Assembly (NCBI GenBank): GCA_028864975.1
Contig: JAGWLG010000029.1
Location: forward strand, 1 to 49,971
DNA from: Thermoplasmata archaeon
GTDB lineage: Archaea > Thermoplasmatota > Thermoplasmata > Lutacidiplasmatales > UBA184
DNA length: 49,971 nt
Direction: 5' to 3'
In this document: positions 7,851-16,284 of the stretch, piece by piece
How the letters are laid out: each line of letters starts with the position of its first letter
How positions within the stretch are numbered: the stretch's first letter is position 1
Position numbers and translations under genes: made by a program
The notes under the pieces: generated by a model
What the model saw: only the letters and a program-made list of their open reading frames with translations
What the model was told of the DNA's origin: nothing
The model's database searches: none

Positions 7851-10787
7851 GTGCCTGAACGCGAACCCGACCTCGAGAGCAGCCTCGACGACCCACGACT
7901 TCTCATAGTTCCGCTCGGTTCGAGTCCCTTCTGGGTCCCCGTGTCCGAGCCCGCTGCTCCCCTCCCCCCTCAACCTTCGATTTCGTTGCACGCCCGGATC
8001 GCGTCCGTCGCGCGGGGAAGGGGTATCGTCGATCCCACCGAGATCCAGGCCTTGGCCTGGCCCGTGCTGGCCAGGGGAGCCGAAGCTCTCCTGGTGGCCC
8101 CCACGGGCACCGGAAAGACCGAGGCCGCGCTCCTCCCGCTCCTCGGGGACCTCGTCGCCACGCCCGGCCCGCCCGTCTCGATCCTATACATCACTCCGCT
8201 CCGGGCGTTGAACCGCGACCTCGACGGGAGGCTCATGGCGTGGTCGGAAGCGCTCGGGCTACGCGCGGCCGTACGGCATGGGGACACCCCTCAACGCGAA
8301 CGCGTCCGGCAGTCGGCGGCACCTCCCGACGTTCTGGTGACGACGCCCGAGACCCTTCAGCTTCTGCTCGTGGGGAGCCAGCTCCGCAAGGGGATGCAGA
8401 ACCTGCGGGCGGTGATCGTGGACGAGATCCACGAGCTCGCGTCCAACGACCGGGGGGCCCAGTTGGCCGTCTCGCTGGACCGGCTGGACGCCCTGGTGGG
8501 CCACCACGTCCGGAGGATCGGGCTCTCGGCCACGATCGGGAACCCGAAGGAGGTCGCCACCTATCTTTCGCCCCGCACCCCGGTCGAGGTGCTCGTGGCC
8601 CCGGCCTCCAAGGAGTTCTCGGTCACGGTGCGTCCCCCCGCTCCACCCGAGGCGGTCTCGGCCGTTCCGGAGGCGATGCGCAGCGAGCTGAAGGCGGATG
8701 ACGGTCTTCTGGCCGCCCTTCTGGCGCTCGTCGAAGAGGTGCGAGCGCACCGTTCGACACTCATCTTCGTCAATACCCGACCGACCGCAGAATCCCTGGC
8801 CGCCCGCCTGAAACGGCTTGCCGCGGACCTCCCTGTGGCGGTCCATCACGGCTCCCTTTCTCGGGAGGTGCGTGAGGAGACCGAGGAACGCTTCCGCAAG
8901 GGGGAGCTACGCGCCCTCGTCGCGACGAGCTCGCTCGAGCTCGGGATCGACATCGGGGTCGCGGACCACGTGGTGCAGTTCGGCTCGCCGCATCAAGCGT
9001 CGAGGTTGCTCCAACGCATCGGGCGGTCTGGCCACCGAAGAGGGGCCGTCTCTTCCGGGACCGTGATCGCGCTGGACGACGAGGACCTGGAGGAGTCCGT
9101 GGTGCTCGCTCGTCGGGTCCTCTCTCGCGAGGTCGAACCCATCTCCATCCGCCCGCGCAACCGACTGGCGCTCGCCCAGCAGCTGGTCGCCGCCCTCCGG
9201 GCCGAACGAGAGGTCCCAGCGGACCGGGTGCTGTCCACCCTTCTGACCTCGGTCCCGACCCGCGACCTGACCCTGGGGGAGGTCCGTGAGCTCTCCGAGT
9301 TCCTCGAACGCCTGGGCTCCCTGCGTCGCGAGGGTACGAAGTTCCGTGCCGGCCGGGGGACCCTCCAGAGGTTCTACGCGACGCTCTCGCTCATCCCTGA
9401 GGAGAAGACCTACCCGTTGCGGGACCTGGGGTCCCGCAAGGTCATCGGCACCCTCGACGAGCGCTTCGTGGTCACGCAAGTGCTGGCGAACCCCGAGTTC
9501 ACCTTCCTCCTCCATGGGACCACCTGGAGGGTGGTCGAATTCCGAGAGGAGGAACTCCTGGTCGAAGCCGTCAAGGAGATCGGCCAGGAGCCTCGTTGGG
9601 CGGGAGAGGACATCCCGGTCCCGTTCGAAGTGGCCCAAGAGATCGGACGGTTGCGAAGGGAGGGGAGCCCCTCGACCTATCCGATGACGGCGGAGGCGAG
9701 GGGCCGATTGGAGCGGCGGGTCCGAGAGGTCCGGTCGCTCGCGGAGTTCCCCTCGGACCGAACCGTGACCGTCGAGGCGCATGGCCGCATGATGGTGGTC
9801 GGCGCGTGCTTCGGCACCAAGGTCAACGCCACCCTCGCGATGCTCCTCGCCGGTCTCGCGACGTCGAAGTTCGGCGTCCGGTCCGATGTGCTGCTCGTCG
9901 AACCCACCTGGTTCGTGATCGGGCTTCCGACCCTACCCGCCCCGAGCGAAGCCCTGGGGCTCTTCGAGGTCGATCCCGACACGGTGCCCGGACTGCTCGA
10001 CCGGCTCGTCCCGACGGGGATGGAGTACCGTTGGACCTTCACCACCGTCGCGAGGAAGTTCGGGCTCCTCCCTTTGGGCGCCGACGCTCGGCAGCTCCGG
10101 ACGCTGGAGCCGCTCCTGGAGACGAGCGAGGGGACGCCCTTGGGCGAGGAAGCGCTCGAGAAGACCCTGCACGATCGTTACGACGTCGAGCGGGCCCGCG
10201 AGGTCTTCGCGCGGGCGCGTCGAGGAGAGCTGCGGCTCGTGAACGTGCCCTCGCATCCCGGCTCGCTCGGGAGCCGTGTTCTTGAGCGGCTCCGCTGGCA
10301 GCAGCTGGGGGACGTTCCTCCGCCGACCCTTCTCAAGGCGGTGAAGGAGCGCCTGAGGAAGGAGCCCCTGCTCCTGATCTGTGTCCGTTGCGGCTACGAA
10401 CGGACCGTAACGGCGGAGGGATGGAAGGCGGCCGGGGGCTCCGCTTGCCGCGTCTGCAAAGGAGCGTTGTCGGCGATCATGTCGCCCCGGAGGGAGGAGG
10501 AGCTCAAGGTGCTCCGGAAGTACCTCAAGGCCCGGCGCCGGCGAGGCGGGGCCTCGGCGCCACGACCTACGCCCCAGCAACAGAAGCTCATGCAAGCTGC
10601 CTACACGACGGCGGAGCTCCTGAGCTCCTATGGGGAGATGGCCTTGCTCGCATTGGCCGCAAGAGGGGTGGGTCCCGAGACGGCACGCCGTATCCTCCTG
10701 GGGCAGCACCGGGGGGAGGACGCCCTTCTGGGAGACCTGCTAAAGGCCGAGCGCAGCTACGCGCAGACCCGGGCCTTCTGGGACTAG
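7851..10787 (+). CDS. lhr: Lhr-like superfamily 2 ATP-dependent helicase with C-terminal zinc site
   Basis: Large DNA/RNA helicase, 978 residues. The first half holds two RecA-like domains: Walker A APTGTGKTEAALLPL, DEIHE (motif II), SATIGNP (motif III), TSSLELGIDIG and QRIGRSGHRRGA (motif VI). The middle is the Lhr-type winged-helix and DEAD/H-associated region. Near residues 845-875 a CVRCGY...CRVC pair forms a likely zinc site, followed by a basic stretch and a helical tail. The GTG at 7851 has GAGGT 6 nt upstream. The start lies 36 bp from the divergent larE start, so the two promoters must overlap. Lhr proteins are widespread in archaea and linked to replication-coupled repair; lying next to uvrB fits a repair role but does not prove it. 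Confidence 0.93.
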   Translation: MPEREPDLESSLDDPRLLIVPLGSSPFWVPVSEPAAPLPPQPSISLHARIASVARGRGIVDPTEIQALAWPVLARGAEALLVAPTGTGKTEAALLPLLGDLVATPGPPVSILYITPLRALNRDLDGRLMAWSEALGLRAAVRHGDTPQRERVRQSAAPPDVLVTTPETLQLLLVGSQLRKGMQNLRAVIVDEIHELASNDRGAQLAVSLDRLDALVGHHVRRIGLSATIGNPKEVATYLSPRTPVEVLVAPASKEFSVTVRPPAPPEAVSAVPEAMRSELKADDGLLAALLALVEEVRAHRSTLIFVNTRPTAESLAARLKRLAADLPVAVHHGSLSREVREETEERFRKGELRALVATSSLELGIDIGVADHVVQFGSPHQASRLLQRIGRSGHRRGAVSSGTVIALDDEDLEESVVLARRVLSREVEPISIRPRNRLALAQQLVAALRAEREVPADRVLSTLLTSVPTRDLTLGEVRELSEFLERLGSLRREGTKFRAGRGTLQRFYATLSLIPEEKTYPLRDLGSRKVIGTLDERFVVTQVLANPEFTFLLHGTTWRVVEFREEELLVEAVKEIGQEPRWAGEDIPVPFEVAQEIGRLRREGSPSTYPMTAEARGRLERRVREVRSLAEFPSDRTVTVEAHGRMMVVGACFGTKVNATLAMLLAGLATSKFGVRSDVLLVEPTWFVIGLPTLPAPSEALGLFEVDPDTVPGLLDRLVPTGMEYRWTFTTVARKFGLLPLGADARQLRTLEPLLETSEGTPLGEEALEKTLHDRYDVERAREVFARARRGELRLVNVPSHPGSLGSRVLERLRWQQLGDVPPPTLLKAVKERLRKEPLLLICVRCGYERTVTAEGWKAAGGSACRVCKGALSAIMSPRREEELKVLRKYLKARRRRGGASAPRPTPQQQKLMQAAYTTAELLSSYGEMALLALAARGVGPETARRILLGQHRGEDALLGDLLKAERSYAQTRAFWD

Positions 10788-10865
10788 GGGCTTGTGAAGG
10801 GACCCCGCGACCTTTCGAGCGCTCCGGGTCCGTGCGGCCCGGGGGTCGGACGTGGTCGGCGCCTC

Positions 10866-12299
10866 TCAGAGATGCCAGGTCGGGCCGCCGTACCCTGAAG
10901 GCAAGGGGGGCGGAGTGGGACCTCCGAACGGGTCCGGCCTCGGGGTCGGGGGCCGCCCCTTCTTCTCGGCGAGGTACGCATCGATGGCCTCCGCCGCCTG
11001 GGCGCCCGCCTCCATGGCATAGACGACCGAGGGCCCTCCTGAAGCGAAAACCCCCTCCACGTCGGTCATGTGGTGGGGCCGGCCACCTTCGGGCCAGCCA
11101 TGACGGGAGGGCTGGAGGTTGAGTTCCTTCGGCAACCCCCCCATCTCCGCCTTCTCCCCTGCGGCGATGATGATCGTGTCGCATGCGAGCGTCTCATCGC
11201 TCCCCGGAACCTCCTGCACCGGTCGTTTCCCCTGGGCGTCGGGGGATCCAAGTTGGGTTCGGCGGAGGACGATACCCTCCACGTGGCCCTTTCCGATGAT
11301 CTGGACCGGAGCGCGCTGGTAGAGGAAGTTCACGCCCTCGATGTCCCCTCCCGAACGCTCCTCTTCTCCGGCCGGCATCTCCGATTCGGTGCGGCGATAG
11401 ACCAAGGTCACTTCGCCGGGGTTCGAAACGCGGAGGCTCGACCGCGCGGCATCCATCGCGACGTCGCCCCCTCCGATGACCACGACCTTCCGGTCCCTCC
11501 GGCCGAGAAGACCCTCGGTTCCGACGTTCATCGAGAGCAGGAAAGGCAACGCGTAGAAGACCCCAGGAAGATGCTCGCCTGGGACCCCCAGCTCACGGGG
11601 ATCGGACGCCCCGAGAGCGAGGTAGACCGCGAGGTAGCCCTGGCGAAGGAGGTCCTCTGGGGTGAAATCCCGGCCGGCCTTCTTCTCCATCTGATAGGTG
11701 ATGTCCAGGCCCTGGAACCTCGCAACGTCGGTGGAGAGCTCGTCGCCGGCTAGATGGTACTTCGGGATCGTGTCCACCTGACCTCCGAGGAACTTCTGTT
11801 CCTCGAAGACCGTCACGGAGTACCCCCGAAGGGCGAGGTCCCACGCGGCCATCAGACCTGCCGGACCGCCCCCAACCACCGCCACGCGCTCCCCCTTCGG
11901 GGGGAGCGGAACGTAGACGAGGTTCGCGTTCCCGAGTTCGAGCGCCGCCCGCTTGAGGTGGCGGATGGCGATAGGGGAGCCTCGGCCCCCCTTCACGCAA
12001 TCCTCCTCGCAGTAGTGATAGCAGGTCTTGCACAGGACCGTGCCCAGGGGGTTTTCCTGCAGGACCCGCCGTGCGGCTTCGTCGAACTTCCTTTTCGCGA
12101 TGAGGTCGATGTACCCTCGGCAGTCCTGGGTGATAGGGCAGGCCTGGATGCAGTAGGGCATCGCGCATTGCAAGCACCGTTCGGCCTCGATCACCGCCTC
12201 ACCCTCGGTGTACGGTTCGAGGATCTCCCCGAAGGTGGACTCACGCTCCTGGCGGGTCTCTTCGGGTATCGGGACCCGATCCTGTCGGAAGGCGCACAT
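10866..12299 (-). CDS. GltD-like NAD(P)H-dependent oxidoreductase (glutamate synthase small-subunit family)
   Basis: Flavoprotein of 477 residues related to the glutamate synthase beta subunit and NfnB. The N-terminal domain carries cysteine motifs for two 4Fe-4S clusters (CLQCAMPYCIQACP and CKTCYHYCEEDC). It is followed by a FAD-binding GGGPAGL motif and an NAD(P)H-binding GGGDVAMDAARS, with ASGGPSVVYAMEAGAQAA closing the FAD site. The last 40 residues are Pro/Gly-rich. No large subunit (gltB) is visible in the window. It lies 62 nt after the glucokinase gene at the end of the pentose phosphate operon, so it may use the NADPH made there; this is inference. Alternatives are a stand-alone GltA-type synthase partner or an electron-bifurcating subunit. 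Confidence 0.88.
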   Translation of the reverse strand: MCAFRQDRVPIPEETRQERESTFGEILEPYTEGEAVIEAERCLQCAMPYCIQACPITQDCRGYIDLIAKRKFDEAARRVLQENPLGTVLCKTCYHYCEEDCVKGGRGSPIAIRHLKRAALELGNANLVYVPLPPKGERVAVVGGGPAGLMAAWDLALRGYSVTVFEEQKFLGGQVDTIPKYHLAGDELSTDVARFQGLDITYQMEKKAGRDFTPEDLLRQGYLAVYLALGASDPRELGVPGEHLPGVFYALPFLLSMNVGTEGLLGRRDRKVVVIGGGDVAMDAARSSLRVSNPGEVTLVYRRTESEMPAGEEERSGGDIEGVNFLYQRAPVQIIGKGHVEGIVLRRTQLGSPDAQGKRPVQEVPGSDETLACDTIIIAAGEKAEMGGLPKELNLQPSRHGWPEGGRPHHMTDVEGVFASGGPSVVYAMEAGAQAAEAIDAYLAEKKGRPPTPRPDPFGGPTPPPLPSGYGGPTWHL

Positions 12300-12361
12300 C
12301 GTCCTATCCTGGGAGGAGGGCCTCAGGGTTCCAAGGGCGTCCGTGGCTTGGAGACAAGCTC

Positions 12362-13093
12362 CTACCTCCTTCCGCCCCCGGCCGCAGCACCACGTGCTCG
12401 GGAAGGAGGGGCGGTGGTGGAGGAGGGAGCCGCCCAGAGGCGGTATCCTCCGACGAAGGCGTTCTCGTTGTCACCGCGGCGGGCCCCGGGAGGCAGGGTC
12501 TTGATCCGTTTCACGTTCCCGCCTCCGATGACGACGTCATCGGGCTCCAGAGCCGCCCTCAGGCGCTCCACCACGTCCTCGACAGCCCGACGCCACTTCT
12601 TGTTCCCCAGGCGTTCCCGCCCCCGCTCGCCGACGTAGTCCTCGTACGTCCGCCCCTTCTTGTACGGGAGGTGGGCGAGCTCCATGGGTTCCACGATGCC
12701 GTTGACGATCATGGCGGACCCCAGGCCGGTCCCGAGCCCGAGGAAGAGCATCCGTCCGCCGCGGTAGCTACCCAGCGCCTGCATCGCGGCGTCGTTGACG
12801 AGCTTCACGGGGTGGCGGAAGGCCTTGGCGAAGTCGAGCCCGATCCAACCGGGACCGAGGTTCGCTGGTTCGTGCAAAGGACGGCCATGCAGGACCGGTC
12901 CCGGATATCCGATCGAGACCACGTCGTACGACCACGTTCGGGTGACCTTCTTCACCGCGCTCACCATCTGCGGTCCTGTCATCTCCGGCCCCGAGGGGAT
13001 CTTCACTTCGCCCTTCCGGCCGGTCGCGCGCACCTTGACATGAGTTCCGCCGACATCGAGCACGAGCACCTTGCGTTCTGCGACTTCGTTCAT
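12362..13093 (-). CDS. ROK-family glucokinase (polyphosphate-glucokinase-like)
   Basis: Sugar kinase of 243 residues that would phosphorylate glucose to glucose 6-phosphate in the cytoplasm. The ATPase core begins VLDVGGTHVKVRATG (phosphate-1 loop), followed by NDAAMQALGSYRGG with the catalytic-type Asp and by the phosphate-2 loop LGLGTGLGSAMIV. The layout and short length, including an ELAHLPY segment, match the PPGK branch of the ROK family, whose members use polyphosphate and/or ATP. ROK zinc-site cysteines are absent. The ATG at 13093 overlaps the pgl stop as ATGA. The C-terminal 20 residues are low-complexity Ala/Gly/Arg. It gives the operon its entry step from free glucose. Confidence 0.85.
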   Translation of the reverse strand: MNEVAERKVLVLDVGGTHVKVRATGRKGEVKIPSGPEMTGPQMVSAVKKVTRTWSYDVVSIGYPGPVLHGRPLHEPANLGPGWIGLDFAKAFRHPVKLVNDAAMQALGSYRGGRMLFLGLGTGLGSAMIVNGIVEPMELAHLPYKKGRTYEDYVGERGRERLGNKKWRRAVEDVVERLRAALEPDDVVIGGGNVKRIKTLPPGARRGDNENAFVGGYRLWAAPSSTTAPPSRARGAAAGGGRR

Positions 13094-13872
13094 TCCTGAC
13101 CTCCGCGTCCTCCTTTTCGTTGGAGAGCTAGGGGAAGCCCGGTAGCCGCCTCGCGGTCCAGGTAGAAGCGCGTAGGGGCGCGGGCGGCGATGAGGCTCGC
13201 GGGGAAGCGGAAGGACCCTCGGGGCAAGCTGCGATAGATCCCGCGCACGGCCTTGGCCTTCCCCTCGCCCGAGGTCAGGAAACAGACCTCCTTCGAAGAG
13301 GTCAACGCAGGGAGCGTCAGAGTCGCCCGCGGCAGACGTGGAGGCTCCGGCGACCTGCGGACCAGGGCGACCAACTTCTCCTGTTCGGTGAGCTGCGGGA
13401 AGGACGGGAAGAGGGACGCGGTGTGCCCGTCCTCCCCGATCCCCAGGAGCACGAGGTCGAACCAAGGGGGCGGCCCTTCGAGCGTGGAAGCAAGACGATT
13501 GGCATAGTTCTCCACGGCCAAGGAGGGAGGGCGCATCTCTCCGCGCACCCGCACGACCTGGGAAGTCGGCACCCTGACCCGGGAGAGGAAGCTCTCCCGG
13601 CACATCCGGAAGTTGCTGTTGGGGTCCTTGGGGGGCACGAGCCGGTCATCGCCGAAGTAGACCCAGGTCCGCCGCCACGGGAATGTGGGCTGCTCCTCTG
13701 CGAGCTCTCGATAGAGTTCCCGGGGAGTGTTCCCTCCCGCGAGAACGAACCGGAAGCGGCCACGTGCCTTGACGGACCGGCGGGCGAGCGCCGTGACGTG
13801 TCGGGCGAGGCGATGCGAGACCTCGGAGAGGTCCCCACCTACGACCCACCGGACAGACCGCTCTCGTCCCAT
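13090..13872 (-). CDS. pgl: 6-phosphogluconolactonase (DevB type)
   Basis: Hydrolyses 6-phosphogluconolactone to 6-phosphogluconate, the second step of the oxidative pentose phosphate pathway. The 260-residue protein has the family motifs LAGGNTPRELYRELA, the segment VYFGDDRLVPP with SNFRM, and GIGEDGHTASLFPS. The ATG at 13872 lies inside the last 34 bases of zwf, with GAGGAG a dozen bases upstream. The gene ends in an ATGA overlap with the glucokinase. A longer reading frame runs far upstream but is a shadow of zwf. Its place between zwf and the kinase matches its pathway role. Confidence 0.92.
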   Translation of the reverse strand: MGRERSVRWVVGGDLSEVSHRLARHVTALARRSVKARGRFRFVLAGGNTPRELYRELAEEQPTFPWRRTWVYFGDDRLVPPKDPNSNFRMCRESFLSRVRVPTSQVVRVRGEMRPPSLAVENYANRLASTLEGPPPWFDLVLLGIGEDGHTASLFPSFPQLTEQEKLVALVRRSPEPPRLPRATLTLPALTSSKEVCFLTSGEGKAKAVRGIYRSLPRGSFRFPASLIAARAPTRFYLDREAATGLPLALQRKGGRGGQE

Positions 13873-15338
13873 CGATGCCCCATCTCCTCGAGCAGCTGGT
13901 CGGCCTCCGCGGGTCCCATCGTTCCGGCGGCGTAGGGACGGACCGGGGGTCGGTTCGCCAGTAGCGGGTCGTAGAGGGTCCACGAGGCCTCGACCTCGTC
14001 CGCGCGAACGAAGTGCGTCGGGTCCCCCCGAAGCACGTCCATGAGGAGCATCTCGTAGCCGTCCGAGAGCGATCCGAAGACGTCGGAGTACCGGAAGCTC
14101 ATCCGGTGCGTCTGGGTCCTCATCTCCCGCCCGGGGACCTTGACCTCGAAGCAGAGCTCGAACCCCTCGTCCGGCTGCAGGAGGATGGTCAGGCGGTCCG
14201 GGCTCATCTCGTAGGCGGCCGCACGATGGAAGAAGGCGACCGGAGGGGCGCGGAAGGTGACCACCACCCGGGTCGACTTCGCGGGCAGCCGCTTCCCCGT
14301 CCTGAGATAGAAAGGGACCCCTTGCCACCTCCAGTTGGCGATCCGAAGGCGCAGGGCCACGAACGTCTCGACGTCCGAGGTGGGGCTGACCCCCGGCTCC
14401 TGTCGGTACCCCGGGACCGACTGTCCCCCGATCCCCCCGGCCTGGTACTGGCCGAAGACCACATCGCCCGGGGCCAGGGGCGCGATGGACCTTAGCAGCT
14501 TCACCTTCTCGTTGCGGATCGCGTCGGCGTCGAGCGACCCCGGGGGCTCCATCGCGACCAGGCTCAGCACCTGGGTCGTGTGGTTCTGGACCATGTCCCG
14601 GAGCGCGCCCGAGCTCTCGTAGTAGCCGGCCCGGTCCTCGACCCCCAACGACTCGGCCACGGTGATCTGGACGTCCTCGACGTGCTCCCGGTTCCAGTCG
14701 GATTCGATGAAGGCGTTCGCGAAGCGGAGCACCAGCAGGTTCTGGACCGTCTCCTTCCCGAGGTAGTGGTCGATCCGGTAGACCTGTTGCTCTTCGAAGT
14801 AGCGATGAAGGAGCGCGTTCAACTGCTGAGCGCTCGCGAGGTCGCGCCCGAAGGGCTTCTCCACGACCACGCGGGTCCACCCCGGTCCGTGCGCGAGACC
14901 CGCGTCGCCGAGCCCCTGGATCGTGGACGCGAAGGCCTGGAGCGGGAGCGCGAGGTAGAAGAGGCGGTCCCCCGCGAGCCCGAGCTCCTTCTCGACCTGG
15001 GGGATCCGCGCGGAGAGGGCCGCGTAGCCTGCGCTCCCACCTGCCGCTAGGGACTGGAACCGGATCGTTCTGGCACACCATTGCTCGAGGTTGGCCCGGT
15101 CCTGGGCTCCGTCGGTCCCCGCCCCGGCCGCGAGGAGCGCGTCGAGGGCGACCTGCTGGAACTTCGCATCGTCCAGAGGAGCACGGGCCACGGCCAGGAT
15201 GCCGCTGCCGGCGGGGATGTCGCCTCGAGCGTGGAAATGGTAGAGCGCCGGTAGGAGCTTGCGGCGCATCAGGTCCCCGGTGCCTCCCAGCACGACGAAG
15301 AGGTGGGGCGTCGTGGGGGGGGACGCCGGGGCGGCCAA
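13839..15338 (-). CDS. zwf: Glucose-6-phosphate dehydrogenase (bacterial Zwf family)
   Basis: Oxidises glucose 6-phosphate to the lactone with reduction of NADP+. The 499 residues are the full family length. The Rossmann loop GGTGDLMRRKLLPALY is at about residues 18-33, and the active-site signature RIDHYLGKE, with its catalytic His and Lys, is at 188-196. KPFGRDL and the C-terminal substrate-binding half are also present. The start is TTG at 15338, two bases after the gnd stop, with AAGGAGG just upstream. Zwf-type enzymes are essentially a bacterial/eukaryotic family; the known haloarchaeal glucose-6-phosphate dehydrogenase belongs to another family. If the host is an archaeon, this is a probable acquisition. 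Confidence 0.95.
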   Translation of the reverse strand: MAAPASPPTTPHLFVVLGGTGDLMRRKLLPALYHFHARGDIPAGSGILAVARAPLDDAKFQQVALDALLAAGAGTDGAQDRANLEQWCARTIRFQSLAAGGSAGYAALSARIPQVEKELGLAGDRLFYLALPLQAFASTIQGLGDAGLAHGPGWTRVVVEKPFGRDLASAQQLNALLHRYFEEQQVYRIDHYLGKETVQNLLVLRFANAFIESDWNREHVEDVQITVAESLGVEDRAGYYESSGALRDMVQNHTTQVLSLVAMEPPGSLDADAIRNEKVKLLRSIAPLAPGDVVFGQYQAGGIGGQSVPGYRQEPGVSPTSDVETFVALRLRIANWRWQGVPFYLRTGKRLPAKSTRVVVTFRAPPVAFFHRAAAYEMSPDRLTILLQPDEGFELCFEVKVPGREMRTQTHRMSFRYSDVFGSLSDGYEMLLMDVLRGDPTHFVRADEVEASWTLYDPLLANRPPVRPYAAGTMGPAEADQLLEEMGHRWDESGLSGGS

Positions 15339-15340
15339 GC

Positions 15341-16249
15341 TCAGCCCTCCTTGCCCAGGACGTGGCCCCCGAACTTGAGCCGCATCATCGCGAGGAGGCG
15401 TTCCGCGAACGGGTTCTCCTCACGCGAGCGGATACGGTTCTGGAGCGCGATCCCGATGACCGGGGCTGGGACGTTCAAGTCGAGCGCCTCCTGGAGCGTC
15501 CACCTCCCCTCGCCCGAGTCCCACACCCACGGCTTCACGCCCTCGAGCTTGGGGTTCTCCGCGAGCGCCTGGGCTGTGAGGTCCAGCAACCATGAGCGGA
15601 CCACGCTACCGTAGCGCCAGATCTCCGAGACCTGGTGGAGATCGAGCGCGAAGTCCTGCTTCGCTCCGAGCACCGCGAACCCCTCGGCGTAGGCTTCCAT
15701 GAGCCCGTACTCGATGCCGTTGTGGACCATCTTCACGAAGTGTCCCGAGGCAACGGGACCCACGCGGCCCCATCCCAGGGCCGGGCCGGGTGCGAGCGTC
15801 TCGAGCGCCGGTCGGACCCGCTCGACATCCGCGGGGTCCCCCCCCACCATCATGCTGTACCCTTCGGTCAGCCCCCAGATGCCCCCGCTCGTCCCCACGT
15901 CGACGAAACCCCCTCCCCAGGCCTTCACGGAGGCCGCGCGGCGGAGCGTGTCCTTGTAGTAGGAGTTGCCACCGTCCACGACGAGGTCACCTGGGGCGAG
16001 CAGCCCCTTCAGGCTCTCCAAGGTCTGGTCGACCGGGGCCCCCGAAGGGACCATCAGCCAGACGACACGGGGCTTCGCAAGCTTCTGGACGAGGTCCTCG
16101 AGGGAGCTTGCTCCCTTCGCCCCCTGGTCCACCACGCTTTGCACCGTCGCGGGGGTCCGGGCGTATCCGACCACCTCGTGCCCGCCGCGGACCAGCCGCA
16201 CGGTCATGTTCGCGCCCATCTTGCCCAGTCCGATCATTCCCAGTTGCAT
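15341..16249 (-). CDS. gnd: 6-phosphogluconate dehydrogenase, short (YqeC-like) decarboxylating form
   Basis: Converts 6-phosphogluconate to ribulose 5-phosphate and CO2 with reduction of NAD(P)+. The N-terminus MQLGMIGLGKMGANM carries the GxGxxG nucleotide loop. VDGGNSYYKDT and the catalytic-lysine region FVKMVHNGIEYGLMEAYAEG follow. At 302 residues it is the short form; the classic enzyme has about 470. The ATG at 16249 has GGAGG nine bases upstream and gives the usual N-terminus; an alternative GTG at 16288 overlaps the pgi stop as GTGA. It is third in the operon, between pgi and zwf. Short forms are often NAD-preferring, so the cofactor is uncertain. Confidence 0.93.
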   Translation of the reverse strand: MQLGMIGLGKMGANMTVRLVRGGHEVVGYARTPATVQSVVDQGAKGASSLEDLVQKLAKPRVVWLMVPSGAPVDQTLESLKGLLAPGDLVVDGGNSYYKDTLRRAASVKAWGGGFVDVGTSGGIWGLTEGYSMMVGGDPADVERVRPALETLAPGPALGWGRVGPVASGHFVKMVHNGIEYGLMEAYAEGFAVLGAKQDFALDLHQVSEIWRYGSVVRSWLLDLTAQALAENPKLEGVKPWVWDSGEGRWTLQEALDLNVPAPVIGIALQNRIRSREENPFAERLLAMMRLKFGGHVLGKEG

Positions 16250-16284
16250 GTTCGACTTCCTCCGTTCTTCCTCAGGGTTGACCA

